Source: Linnemannia hyalina (lineage: Eukaryota > Mortierellomycota > Mortierellomycetes > Mortierellales > Mortierellaceae). Taken from it: 64,000 nt of DNA. Numbering within the stretch: position 1 is the first letter of the stretch; each line of letters opens with the position of its first letter. Below the pieces are notes generated by a model. The model saw only the letters and a list, made by a program, of their open reading frames with translations. It was not told the origin of the DNA and ran no database searches. This document shows, in pieces, positions 29,054 through 39,350 of this stretch. Location: the NCBI GenBank assembly GCA_019671135.1, contig JAHRHY010000023.1, positions 744,001 to 808,000 on the forward strand, written 5' to 3'. The translations under genes were made by a program, and so were the position numbers.

Positions 29054-29157
29054 CATGATGATAATGGTACCAGCTTGGTTGACAGTACATGAATTTCCTG
29101 GGAATAATTCCCATAATACTACTCATGGAAGGTATATATATTGCACATTTTAAAAGT

Positions 29158-29550
29158 TTATTCCGATAGCTCAACAACATTGGCTGTATCTAATTCTTCC
29201 TCTTGATTTACCATGAGACCACTGGCAAATCCTTTGATCAAGGCATTTATTATATAAATCTCCCTCTTCTGCTGGGAAATAATTTGGTTCATCTTATCCA
29301 TTTCTTTCTCCAATTTTCTGACACGTTTCTTTAACTTCTTATTCTCATACTGTAAATCATCATCGGATTGTTGCACATCCTCATCTTTCTTACATCTCCC
29401 AGATTTCACATGCTTTCCACCATTCTTTTTTGCCTGATAGCTCTCCTTGGAAGACTTTATCTTGCATTCCTTACATGTATTTCTGGAATCATCGTAGAAA
29501 TCATATAAAGGCTTCTTTTGGTCACACCTGTTGCAAATCCTTTTTGGCAT
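29158..29550 (-). CDS. Z, copy Z3, 130 aa
   Basis: Protein identical to Z1. First unit of the head-to-tail array; upstream flank truncated by T4. Confidence 0.83.
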   Translation of the reverse strand: MPKRICNRCDQKKPLYDFYDDSRNTCKECKIKSSKESYQAKKNGGKHVKSGRCKKDEDVQQSDDDLQYENKKLKKRVRKLEKEMDKMNQIISQQKREIYIINALIKGFASGLMVNQEEELDTANVVELSE

Positions 29551-29747
29551 ATTAGGCGGAATGGTGATCTCTTGATAGTTGATATACCACGTTTTTTCCC
29601 GGGAATATTTCTCTCAATGTTTGTGTTTGAGGGCCATATACAACAATATCTAATATAGATGTCAAGTTGTATCTATTCAAGGGAGTAATTGACAAATAGG
29701 TATATAGGGGGATGAGCATTTAGACGTCTTATCGCCGCAAATATATT

Positions 29748-30020
29748 ATGCCCAGGCCTACACGTTTAACCAAAGCACGCCAGCAGGAAGTTGTTGCAGA
29801 TTTTATTTATGAGAAGAATCTGGAATTGTGTATGTTTGTCTATTTGGATGAATTTTTAGATCATCATCGTAACCTCTTTCCACAAGATGCCACTATATTT
29901 GGCACTAACGGCATAAAAAAGTTATTAGAGGCATCTTATCAACTCCTACGTGACAAAATACGTGCAGATGGATTACTTACCGAGAAAGACGCTGGTGAAT
30001 ATATGCTTAGAAAAAAATGA
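29748..30020 (+). CDS. S, copy S3, type L, 90 aa
   Basis: Protein identical to S1. Confidence 0.75.
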   Translation: MPRPTRLTKARQQEVVADFIYEKNLELCMFVYLDEFLDHHRNLFPQDATIFGTNGIKKLLEASYQLLRDKIRADGLLTEKDAGEYMLRKK

Positions 30021-30065
30021 CGACCTAAATTATAGACTTTTTAAAACCTAAGTATACCTTTTATT

Positions 30066-31769
30066 ATGTCGCCAACAAAAGAATCTCTGATAAACAAAGC
30101 CATCAACGAAATTTCCCATTTGCTGTCAAATGTGGGTAATCTACAGTCAGCACCATTTGGCAGTGTGGAGAGAAAAGGATTCACCAAATTCTCCAAACTC
30201 TTTTGCGATTCCATCATCTTTTGGGGTATATATAACTTTGCTGACGATACCACTAAAGGTACAGCAATTGGAAAGTACATTGCTGAACTGCGCGATGCAT
30301 TTAACCACACCGATTTAAATGTGGAATCTGTAAAGTTGGTCGATGCTAGGCAGGTTAAAATGGATGATAACTATTTTTCTCCGCGCATGGTCAAACGCCA
30401 TAGAAAGTTGTTTGTTGGAAAAGAATACCAACAGGGTTTTATTGCCATCAAGGTTTCTTTAGATTTTTCCCGCGCAAAGGTTGTTGTGCCAATTTTGACG
30501 AACATGTTGTCTAGCTTGAACGAGAGCGGCATTGCTTTACATGACATAGACTTTGCCTATGATTGTACACGTATTACCACACGACTGCACGTGGAGAGAT
30601 TGCTAAAACAAACGAAAACTACAAAAATTGTCGATGATGTGGGAAGAGTAGGACATCATTGTATTTCATGGAGAGGTCGAAAAGGGGATACAAAGAATAT
30701 CCGATATAAGGTGTATAACAAATTTGTCCAGATTTTGGAAAGTGCCGAGGTGCGAAAGAGCCTTGGTTCACGTTTGGAGGATTTGGTGGAGAAAGAAACA
30801 GCATTTGGACGACGAGTTAAAAAATATAAAAAGCATGGTTATAGTCGTATCGAGCTGACGTTTGAAGGTTCATCTTTGAGATCTCTTCAGTCATATCAAG
30901 ACGAAATGGACAAGACAAAGAATCTCTTGAAGAAATGTAAAACATTTAAATGTTCCTTTGAGATGCAGTGGGAGGAACGTGCAAAATGCATTACCTCGAT
31001 GGTGGCTGTACATTTTCCACATGAGAAACTGTTTGCTTATTGTCACTGGTGGAATTCGGTAACCTCTAAGAAGTATGGATATATGTGGCAAAATTTTAAG
31101 AACCCCGAGCTTATTACACTTTTGCTGGCTAACTATTCCTTTAACGATAGACCTATATATTTTGTGGAAGGACATGTAGAAGAGGTAAATGGGAAAGATG
31201 AAGTTATTTTGGGCGAAATAAGGACATTTAAGCGCGAGCCTGGATGTACTGCCATCACGCTAGTTGCTGGCTCGCAAAAAGGAATGTTTCCTTCGAGGGA
31301 TGCATCTTCTAACGTCATTCGTAAATTTAGCAAAGTTGGAATTGTGGAAGTTGACAACATCTCTATTGCCTGGCCAAAGCGTGTTCATAACAGGTATAGT
31401 GCCCCACTTGCAGATATCTTCGAATATGATGAAGATACAGTAGATACAAATGTATTACATCTGAAAACTATTCATGTTTCGATGTATACTGCAGCCGACC
31501 GAATTCTAAAGCCTGATGAGGAGTATACCATTGTAGCGGCCGGTCTCAAAGAATTTCGTTCTGAACATCGTTGGCATTTTATTACAGCATGTGGCATAAA
31601 GGTGCGCGCAGGAAAATCGTTGGCAAAGATTTGGACACCATGGCGTGTGGAGCATCTTCAAGGTCTACAGAGAATTGGTAGTGTGCAAGGTGTGCCGTTC
31701 ATGACATTTCGAGCGATTAGAGTGGTTAATTCACATAATATACTTGATATGAAGTGCGAGCGCGTTTGA
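30066..31769 (+). CDS. R, copy R3, type L, 567 aa
   Basis: As R1 except AKVVVPIL (I139V) and VQGVPF in place of VKGVPF. All three Rep-like motifs intact. Confidence 0.85.
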   Translation: MSPTKESLINKAINEISHLLSNVGNLQSAPFGSVERKGFTKFSKLFCDSIIFWGIYNFADDTTKGTAIGKYIAELRDAFNHTDLNVESVKLVDARQVKMDDNYFSPRMVKRHRKLFVGKEYQQGFIAIKVSLDFSRAKVVVPILTNMLSSLNESGIALHDIDFAYDCTRITTRLHVERLLKQTKTTKIVDDVGRVGHHCISWRGRKGDTKNIRYKVYNKFVQILESAEVRKSLGSRLEDLVEKETAFGRRVKKYKKHGYSRIELTFEGSSLRSLQSYQDEMDKTKNLLKKCKTFKCSFEMQWEERAKCITSMVAVHFPHEKLFAYCHWWNSVTSKKYGYMWQNFKNPELITLLLANYSFNDRPIYFVEGHVEEVNGKDEVILGEIRTFKREPGCTAITLVAGSQKGMFPSRDASSNVIRKFSKVGIVEVDNISIAWPKRVHNRYSAPLADIFEYDEDTVDTNVLHLKTIHVSMYTAADRILKPDEEYTIVAAGLKEFRSEHRWHFITACGIKVRAGKSLAKIWTPWRVEHLQGLQRIGSVQGVPFMTFRAIRVVNSHNILDMKCERV

Positions 31770-31804
31770 GAGGTTTTTAAAAACTTTGGAAAGACTTTTG
31801 TTAA

Positions 31805-33085
31805 TTATAGACTGGTATTATCATCTTCGTGGTTTGACATTTCCTCGTCATCATCCTTATTTGACGTTTGTTCATCATCATCATCTGAAGCAACATCTAT
31901 TCCTACAAATTTCTCTTGCATTCTTTGTAACTCAAGACCATTTTCCAGTTTGTTTTGTACTGTAACGGTTTGAGTTAACTCTGGGACAAGTTGCCTTTCT
32001 CGTGGATAATCTACTCCTTCTTCCATCCATCCACGATGATGTGGCTGCTCTTCGATGTCCACTGCTTTAACAAAGTTGCGAATATTTAGCAACAGAAGAC
32101 AAAGGCGGAATGTAAGATTAAACTCCTTTTTGGATCCAACTCTTACAATCTCCTTGTTATTAAACTTGGCGAATGTTTTCATGAGATCACCAAAGACAGC
32201 CTCTGACGTAGATCGAAATCCACCAAACATAGCATTAAAGTTGGATTCCTCTTCGTGGAGTTGCTGTAGTCGTTTCTTACGGATGGGAAAACAGAAGTTA
32301 CGCTCGTCCAACTTTTCTTTTTCCACAATATCGCCAATGTATTGTGTATATCCTCCATCGAGAGCAATACAGTCCATGCTGTCGATCTTCTTGCCAATGC
32401 CCATCTCTTGTAACATTTTCCCATCGTTGTTATCACGACATGACGCTGATTTGGATACAAAGAGAACCATTCCATTGGCATCGATGGCCACTTGCGTTCT
32501 CAAACCTGATTTCTTTAGCTTATAAGAATACATTGCTGCTTTGTCTTCCCCATATGTTGCTCGAGAGTCATGACCATCCAAGTAGAGAGTTACATGCTTG
32601 AACATTGGGGGATTTTTCCAATTGGCTGTTCGAATACGAATTTCCAACGAAGAGAACATAGATGCAAAACAGCGTGTAATCTCCTTCTCAAATAATGCAC
32701 GTTCCACCTTGACGAATGTGCTGTATATCAAATGGAATGTGGACTTTGGCATATACTGTGCCATGGAATCCATAGTCTCTCCAGCGACGAAAAAGTACAA
32801 GAATGCAATTCCTTTCTCAAGTGCGTTATATGGACCAGGGAAATAGTGTTTACTCCAGATGGTAGATAGAAAGAAAAACACTGGTATGGCTCCAAGTCTC
32901 TTCATCAACACCTTTTTCATATCCTGTATTCTTGCAATTGGTTTCAACTCTGAACGATGAAATGTCTTGACCTTTGGGCACATTGGCCACGGTTCATCAA
33001 GAAATCCCCATTCGTTCTCCAACAGATTATCAAGCAGCCGTGCAAGTTTCTTTGGCGTAGGGTTTACGATGGTATCAGTCTCCAT
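31805..33085 (-). CDS. DDE-A, copy A4, 426 aa
   Basis: Intact triad. Variants: METDTIVNPT at the start and KKIDSMDC where A3 has KKINNMDC. Confidence 0.88.
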   Translation of the reverse strand: METDTIVNPTPKKLARLLDNLLENEWGFLDEPWPMCPKVKTFHRSELKPIARIQDMKKVLMKRLGAIPVFFFLSTIWSKHYFPGPYNALEKGIAFLYFFVAGETMDSMAQYMPKSTFHLIYSTFVKVERALFEKEITRCFASMFSSLEIRIRTANWKNPPMFKHVTLYLDGHDSRATYGEDKAAMYSYKLKKSGLRTQVAIDANGMVLFVSKSASCRDNNDGKMLQEMGIGKKIDSMDCIALDGGYTQYIGDIVEKEKLDERNFCFPIRKKRLQQLHEEESNFNAMFGGFRSTSEAVFGDLMKTFAKFNNKEIVRVGSKKEFNLTFRLCLLLLNIRNFVKAVDIEEQPHHRGWMEEGVDYPRERQLVPELTQTVTVQNKLENGLELQRMQEKFVGIDVASDDDDEQTSNKDDDEEMSNHEDDNTSL

Positions 33086-33211
33086 AATGTCGTTTTCTGC
33101 AAAAATAGGGATTATACACACGTAATTATGTCAATTATTCCCTAGAATTCCCCAGATATGTCATATTAAGACATGGTGGGCATAGCTTAACAAAAGACGA
33201 GAAAACAGGTG

Positions 33212-33489
33212 TACTCCCTCGCCCAAAAAAAAGCGCTCCAACCTTTTTGTCCTGCCCGATTACCGATATGTAAAATATGTTTATGTTGATACTCTCTCCT
33301 TACGTTTTGCTCTTGTAATACTGCTAGATAACTATGTCCATTTGGATTCTTTTGCTTTTGTATATGTACTCTTTATAGATGTATTTGTTATCTTTTTAAA
33401 AACTCCTTCCATAATTGTCTGTACAAATTCTTGCAACCTCCATTGGTATTCCATAACATATTCATCTATTTCGACCCAAGACGATTCCC
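33212..33489 (+). repeat. T unit T5 (DDE-A-side end of array unit 1)
   Basis: Preceded by the inner part of the 319-bp repeat (ATGGTGGGCATAG...), so this end is complete; followed by the 135-bp spacer. Confidence 0.88.
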
Positions 33490-33902
33490 ATTTAGATGTG
33501 TATTTTGTTTTACAGATTGGCTTTGATATCCGCGACAAATATATTCCCCACGTTGACCTATTATGTATCTCTTATTTTATATTCTACTCTTGATCTACTT
33601 TAATATTCCAATGCGTGGGTTGGGTACTCCCTCGCCCAAAAAAAAGCGCTCCAACCTTTTTGTCCTGCCCGATTACCGATATGTAAAATATGTTTATGTT
33701 GATACTCTCTCCTTACGTTTTGCTCTTGTAATACTGCTAGATAACTATGTCCATTTGGATTCTTTTGCTTTTGTATATGTACTCTTTATAGATGTATTTG
33801 TTATCTTTTTAAAAACTCCTTCCATAATTGTCTGTACAAATTCTTGCAACCTCCATTGGTATTCCATAACATATTCATCTATTTCGACCCAAGACGATTC
33901 CC
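33490..33902 (+). repeat. 135-bp spacer plus T unit (T6, 33625-33902)
   Basis: Same as 28641-29053; the T unit again joins CATGATGATAATGG of the Z flank. Confidence 0.88.
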
Positions 33903-34006
33903 CATGATGATAATGGTACCAGCTTGGTTGACAGTACATGAATTTCCTGGGAATAATTCCCATAATACTACTCATGGAAGGTATATATATTGCACATTTT
34001 AAAAGT

Positions 34007-34399
34007 TTATTCCGATAGCTCAACAACATTGGCTGTATCTAATTCTTCCTCTTGATTTACCATGAGACCACTGGCAAATCCTTTGATCAAGGCATTTATT
34101 ATATAAATCTCCCTCTTCTGCTGGGAAATAATTTGGTTCATCTTATCCATTTCTTTCTCCAATTTTCTGACACGTTTCTTTAACTTCTTATTCTCATACT
34201 GTAAATCATCATCGGATTGTTGCACATCCTCATCTTTCTTACATCTCCCAGATTTCACATGCTTTCCACCATTCTTTTTTGCCTGATAGCTCTCCTTGGA
34301 AGACTTTATCTTGCATTCCTTACATGTATTTCTGGAATCATCGTAGAAATCATATAAAGGCTTCTTTTGGTCACACCTGTTGCAAATCCTTTTTGGCAT
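34007..34399 (-). CDS. Z, copy Z4, 130 aa
   Basis: Protein identical to Z1. Confidence 0.83.
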   Translation of the reverse strand: MPKRICNRCDQKKPLYDFYDDSRNTCKECKIKSSKESYQAKKNGGKHVKSGRCKKDEDVQQSDDDLQYENKKLKKRVRKLEKEMDKMNQIISQQKREIYIINALIKGFASGLMVNQEEELDTANVVELSE

Positions 34400-34596
34400 A
34401 TTAGGCGGAATGGTGATCTCTTGATAGTTGATATACCACGTTTTTTCCCGGGAATATTTCTCTCAATGTTTGTGTTTGAGGGCCATATACAACAATATCT
34501 AATATAGATGTCAAGTTGTATCTATTCAAGGGAGTAATTGACAAAGAGGTATATAGGGGGATGAGCATTTAGACGTCTTATCGCCGCAAATATATT

Positions 34597-34869
34597 ATGC
34601 CCAGGCCTACACGTTTAACCAAAGCACGCCAGCAGGAAGTTGTTGCAGATTTTATTTATGAGAAGAATCTGGAATTGTGTATGTTTGTCTATTTGGATGA
34701 ATTTTTAGATCATCATCGTAACCTCTTTCCACAAGATGCCACTATATTTGGCACTAACGGCATAAAAAAGTTATTAGAGGCATCTTATCAACTCCTACGT
34801 GACAAAATACGTGCAGATGGATTACTTACCGAGAAAGACGCTGGTGAATATATGCTTAGAAAAAAATGA
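34597..34869 (+). CDS. S, copy S4, type L, 90 aa
   Basis: Protein identical to S1. The upstream region has GACAAAGAGGTATATAG where S3 has GACAAATAGG, a marker also present before S5. Confidence 0.75.
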   Translation: MPRPTRLTKARQQEVVADFIYEKNLELCMFVYLDEFLDHHRNLFPQDATIFGTNGIKKLLEASYQLLRDKIRADGLLTEKDAGEYMLRKK

Positions 34870-34914
34870 CGACCTAAATTATAGACTTTTTAAAACCTAA
34901 GTATACCTTTTATT

Positions 34915-36618
34915 ATGTCGCCAACAAAAGAATCTCTGATAAACAAAGCCATCAACGAAATTTCCCATTTGCTGTCAAATGTGGGTAATCTACAGTCAGC
35001 ACCATTTGGCAGTGTGGAGAGAAAAGGATTCACCAAATTCTCCAAACTCTTTTGCGATTCCATCATCTTTTGGGGTATATATAACTTTGCTGACGATACC
35101 ACTAAAGGTACAGCAATTGGAAAGTACATTGCTGAACTGCGCGATGCATTTAACCACACCGATTTAAATGTGGAATCTGTAAAGTTGGTCGATGCTAGGC
35201 AGGTTAAAATGGATGATAACTATTTTTCTCCGCGCATGGTCAAACGCCATAGAAAGTTGTTTGTTGGAAAAGAATACCAACAGGGTTTTATTGCCATCAA
35301 GGTTTCTTTAGATTTTTCCCGCGCAAAGGTTGTTGTGCCAATTTTGACGAACATGTTGTCTAGCTTGAACGAGAGCGGCATTGCTTTACATGACATAGAC
35401 TTTGCCTATGATTGTACACGTATTACCACACGACTGCACGTGGAGAGATTGCTAAAACAAACGAAAACTACAAAAATTGTCGATGATGTGGGAAGAGTAG
35501 GACATCATTGTATTTCATGGAGAGGTCGAAAAGGGGATACAAAGAATATCCGATATAAGGTGTATAACAAATTTGTCCAGATTTTGGAAAGTGCCGAGGT
35601 GCGAAAGAGCCTTGGTTCACGTTTGGAGGATTTGGTGGAGAAAGAAACAGCATTTGGACGACGAGTTAAAAAATATAAAAAGCATGGTTATAGTCGTATC
35701 GAGCTGACGTTTGAAGGTTCATCTTTGAGATCTCTTCAGTCATATCAAGACGAAATGGACAAGACAAAGAATCTCTTGAAGAAATGTAAAACATTTAAAT
35801 GTTCCTTTGAGATGCAGTGGGAGGAACGTGCAAAATGCATTACCTCGATGGTGGCTGTACATTTTCCACATGAGAAACTGTTTGCTTATTGTCACTGGTG
35901 GAATTCGGTAACCTCTAAGAAGTATGGATATATGTGGCAAAACTTTAAGAACCCCGAGCTTATTACACTTTTGCTGGCTAACTATTCCTTTAACGATAGA
36001 CCTATATACTTTGTGGAAGGACATGTAAAAGAGGTAAATGGGAAAGAGAAAGTTATTTTGGGCGAAATAAGGACATTTAAGCGCGAGCCTGGATGTACTG
36101 CCATTACACTAGTTGCTGGCTCGCAAAAAGGAATGTTTCCTTCAAGGGATGCATCTCCTAATGTCATTCGTAAATTTAGCAAAGTTGGAATTGTGGAAGT
36201 TGACAACATCTCTATTGCCTGGCCAAAGCGTGTTCATAACAGGTATAGTGCCCCACTTGCAGATATCTTCGAATATGATGAAGATACAGTAGACACAAAT
36301 GTATTACATCTGAAAACTATTCATGTTTCGATGTATACTGCAGCCCACCAAATTTTAGAGCCTGATGAAGAGTATACCATTGTGGCGGCCGGTCTCAAAG
36401 AATTTCGTTCTGAACGTCGTTGGCATTTTATTACAGCATGTGGCATAAAGGTGCGCGAAGGAAAATCGTTGGCAAAGATTTGGAGACCATGGCGTGTGGA
36501 GCATCTTCAAGGTCTACAGAGAATTGGTAGTGTGAAAGGTGTGCCGTTCATGACATTTCGAGCGATTAGAGTGGTTAATTCACATAATATACTTGATATG
36601 AAGTGCGAGCGCGTTTGA
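34915..36618 (+). CDS. R, copy R4, mosaic of type L front and R2-like back, 567 aa
   Basis: Residues 1 to about 210 equal R3 (including AKVVVPIL). From about 371 on it carries the R2 set: VKEVNGKEKV, SPNV, AAHQILEPDEE, ERRWH, VREGKSL, IWRPW, VKGVPF. The switch falls in the shared middle. Open and apparently functional. Confidence 0.85.
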   Translation: MSPTKESLINKAINEISHLLSNVGNLQSAPFGSVERKGFTKFSKLFCDSIIFWGIYNFADDTTKGTAIGKYIAELRDAFNHTDLNVESVKLVDARQVKMDDNYFSPRMVKRHRKLFVGKEYQQGFIAIKVSLDFSRAKVVVPILTNMLSSLNESGIALHDIDFAYDCTRITTRLHVERLLKQTKTTKIVDDVGRVGHHCISWRGRKGDTKNIRYKVYNKFVQILESAEVRKSLGSRLEDLVEKETAFGRRVKKYKKHGYSRIELTFEGSSLRSLQSYQDEMDKTKNLLKKCKTFKCSFEMQWEERAKCITSMVAVHFPHEKLFAYCHWWNSVTSKKYGYMWQNFKNPELITLLLANYSFNDRPIYFVEGHVKEVNGKEKVILGEIRTFKREPGCTAITLVAGSQKGMFPSRDASPNVIRKFSKVGIVEVDNISIAWPKRVHNRYSAPLADIFEYDEDTVDTNVLHLKTIHVSMYTAAHQILEPDEEYTIVAAGLKEFRSERRWHFITACGIKVREGKSLAKIWRPWRVEHLQGLQRIGSVKGVPFMTFRAIRVVNSHNILDMKCERV

Positions 36619-36653
36619 GAGGTTTTTAAAAACTTTGGAAAGACTTTTGTTAA

Positions 36654-37934
36654 TTATAGACTGGTATTATCGTCTTCGTGGTTTGACATTTCCTCGTCAT
36701 CATCCTTATTTGACGTTTGTTCATCATCATCATCTGAAGCAACATCTATTCCTACAAATTTCTCTTGCATTCTTTGTAACTCAAGACCATTTTCCAGTTT
36801 GTTTTGTACTGTAACGGTTTGTGTTAACTCTGGGACAAGTTGCCTTTCTCGTGGATAATCTACTCCTTCTTCCATCCATCCACGATGATGTGGCTGCTCT
36901 TCGATGTCCACTGCTTTAACAAAGTTGCGAATATTTAGCAACAGAAGACAAAGGCGGAATGTAAGATTAAACTCCTTTTTGGATCCAACTCGAACAATCT
37001 CCTTGTTATTAAACTTGGCGAATGTTTTCATGAGATCACCAAAGACAGCCTCTGACGTAGATCGAAATCCACCAAACATAGCATTAAAGTTGGATTCCTC
37101 TTCGTGGAGTTGCTGTAGTCGTTTCTTACGAATGGGAAAACAGAAGTTACGCTCGTCCAACTTTTCTTTTTCCACAATATCGCCAATGTATTGTGTATAT
37201 CCTCCATCGAGAGCAATACAGTCCATGTTGTTGATCTTCTTACCAATGCCCATCTCTTGTAACATTTTCCCATCGTTGTTATCACGACATGACGCTGATT
37301 TGGATACAAAGAGAACCATTCCATTGGCATCGATGGCCACTTGCGTTCTCAAACCCGATTTCTTTAGCTTATAAGAATACATTGCTGCTTTATCTTCCCC
37401 ATATGTTGCTCGAGAGTCATGACCATCCAAGTAGAGAGTTACATGCTTGAACATTGGGGGATTTTTCCAATTGGCTGTTCGAATACGAATTTCCAGCGAA
37501 GAGAACATAGATGCAAAACAGCGTGTAATCTCCTTCTCAAATAATGCACGTTCCACCTTGACGAATGTGCTGTATATCAAATGGAATGTGGACTTTGGCA
37601 TATACTGTGCCATGGAATCCATAGTCTCTCCAGCGACGAAAAAGTACAGAAATGCAATTCCTTTCTCAAGTGCGTTATATGGACCAGGGAAATAGTGTTT
37701 ACTCCAGATGGTAGATAGAAAGAAAAACACTGGTATGGCTCCAAGTCTCTTCATCAACACCTTTTTCATATCCTGTATTCTTGCAATTGGTTTCAACTCT
37801 GAACGATGAAATGTCTTGACCTTTGGGCACATTGGCCACGGTTCATCAAGAAATCCCCATTCGTTCTCCAACAGATTATCAAGCAGCCGTGCAAGTTTCT
37901 TTGGCGTAGGGTTTACGACGGTATCAGTCTCCAT
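36654..37934 (-). CDS. DDE-A, copy A5, 426 aa
   Basis: Intact. KKINNMDC type like A3; METDTVVNPT start. Confidence 0.88.
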   Translation of the reverse strand: METDTVVNPTPKKLARLLDNLLENEWGFLDEPWPMCPKVKTFHRSELKPIARIQDMKKVLMKRLGAIPVFFFLSTIWSKHYFPGPYNALEKGIAFLYFFVAGETMDSMAQYMPKSTFHLIYSTFVKVERALFEKEITRCFASMFSSLEIRIRTANWKNPPMFKHVTLYLDGHDSRATYGEDKAAMYSYKLKKSGLRTQVAIDANGMVLFVSKSASCRDNNDGKMLQEMGIGKKINNMDCIALDGGYTQYIGDIVEKEKLDERNFCFPIRKKRLQQLHEEESNFNAMFGGFRSTSEAVFGDLMKTFAKFNNKEIVRVGSKKEFNLTFRLCLLLLNIRNFVKAVDIEEQPHHRGWMEEGVDYPRERQLVPELTQTVTVQNKLENGLELQRMQEKFVGIDVASDDDDEQTSNKDDDEEMSNHEDDNTSL

Positions 37935-38060
37935 AATGTCGTTTTCTGCAAAAATAGGGAGTATACACACGTAATTATGTCAATTATTCCCTAGAATTCC
38001 CCAGATATGTCATATTAAGAAATGGTGGGCATAGCTTAACAAAAGACGAGAAAACAGGTG

Positions 38061-38338
38061 TACTCCCTCGCCCAAAAAAAAGCGCTCCAACCTTTTTGTC
38101 CTGCCCGATTACCGATATGTAAAATATGTTTATGTTGATACTCTCTCCTTACGTTTTGCTCTTGTAATACTGCTAGATAACTATGTCCATTTGGATTCTT
38201 TTGCTTTTGTATATGTACTCTTTATAGATGTATTTGTTATCTTTTTAAAAACTCCTTCCATAATTGTCTGTACAAATTCTTGCAACCTCCATTGGTATTC
38301 CATAACATATTCATCTATTTCGACCCAAGACGATTCCC
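38061..38338 (+). repeat. T unit T7, shared by two array units
   Basis: The only array junction without a spacer: one T serves as the DDE-A-side end of the unit before and the Z-side end of the unit after. Confidence 0.9.
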
Positions 38339-38442
38339 CATGATGATAATGGTACCAGCTTGGTTGACAGTACATGAATTTCCTGGGAATAATTCCCATA
38401 ATACTACTCATGGAAGGTATATATATTGCACATTTTAAAAGT

Positions 38443-38835
38443 TTATTCCGATAGCTCAACAACATTGGCTGTATCTAATTCTTCCTCTTGATTTACCATG
38501 AGACCACTGGCAAATCCTTTGATCAAGGCATTTATTATATAAATCTCCCTCTTCTGCTGGGAAATAATTTGGTTCATCTTATCCATTTCTTTCTCCAATT
38601 TTCTGACACGTTTCTTTAACTTCTTATTCTCATACTGTAAATCATCATCGGATTGTTGCACATCCTCATCTTTCTTACATCTCCCAGATTTCACATGCTT
38701 TCCACCATTCTTTTTTGCCTGATAGCTCTCCTTGGAAGACTTTATCTTGCATTCCTTACATGTATTTCTGGAATCATCGTAGAAATCATATAAAGGCTTC
38801 TTTTGGTCACACCTGTTGCAAATCCTTTTTGGCAT
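38443..38835 (-). CDS. Z, copy Z5, 130 aa
   Basis: Protein identical to Z1. Confidence 0.83.
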   Translation of the reverse strand: MPKRICNRCDQKKPLYDFYDDSRNTCKECKIKSSKESYQAKKNGGKHVKSGRCKKDEDVQQSDDDLQYENKKLKKRVRKLEKEMDKMNQIISQQKREIYIINALIKGFASGLMVNQEEELDTANVVELSE

Positions 38836-39032
38836 ATTAGGCGGAATGGTGATCTCTTGATAGTTGATATACCACGTTTTTTCCCGGGAATATTTCTCTC
38901 AATGTTTGTGTTTGAGGGCCATATACAACAATATCTAATATAGATGTCAAGTTGTATCTATTCAAGGGAGTAATTGACAAAGAGGTATATAGGGGGATGA
39001 GCATTTAGACGTCTTATCGCCGCAAATATATT

Positions 39033-39305
39033 ATGCCCAGGCCTACACGTTTAACCAAAGCACGCCAGCAGGAAGTTGTTGCAGATTTTATTTATGAGAA
39101 GAATCTGGAATTGTGTATGTTTGTCTATTTGGATGAATTTTTAGATCATCATCGTAACCTCTTTCCACAAGATGCCACTATATTTGGCACTAACGGCATA
39201 AAAAAGTTATTAGAGGCATCTTATCAACTCCTACGTGACAAAATACGTGCAGATGGATTACTTACCGAGAAAGACGCTGGTGAATATATGCTTAGAAAAA
39301 AATGA
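39033..39305 (+). CDS. S, copy S5, type L, 90 aa
   Basis: Protein identical to S1. Confidence 0.75.
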   Translation: MPRPTRLTKARQQEVVADFIYEKNLELCMFVYLDEFLDHHRNLFPQDATIFGTNGIKKLLEASYQLLRDKIRADGLLTEKDAGEYMLRKK

Positions 39306-39350
39306 CGACCTAAATTATAGACTTTTTAAAACCTAAGTATACCTTTTATT

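Noticed and set aside
28714..29058. ORFs of 80-125 residues across T units and the spacer
   Set aside because: They exist only because T units are repeated; reading frames break in subfamily B and no start or motif is convincing. A minus-strand stretch (VEIDEYVMEYQWRLQEF) looks protein-like and might be a relic of a captured exon, but that is too weak to call.
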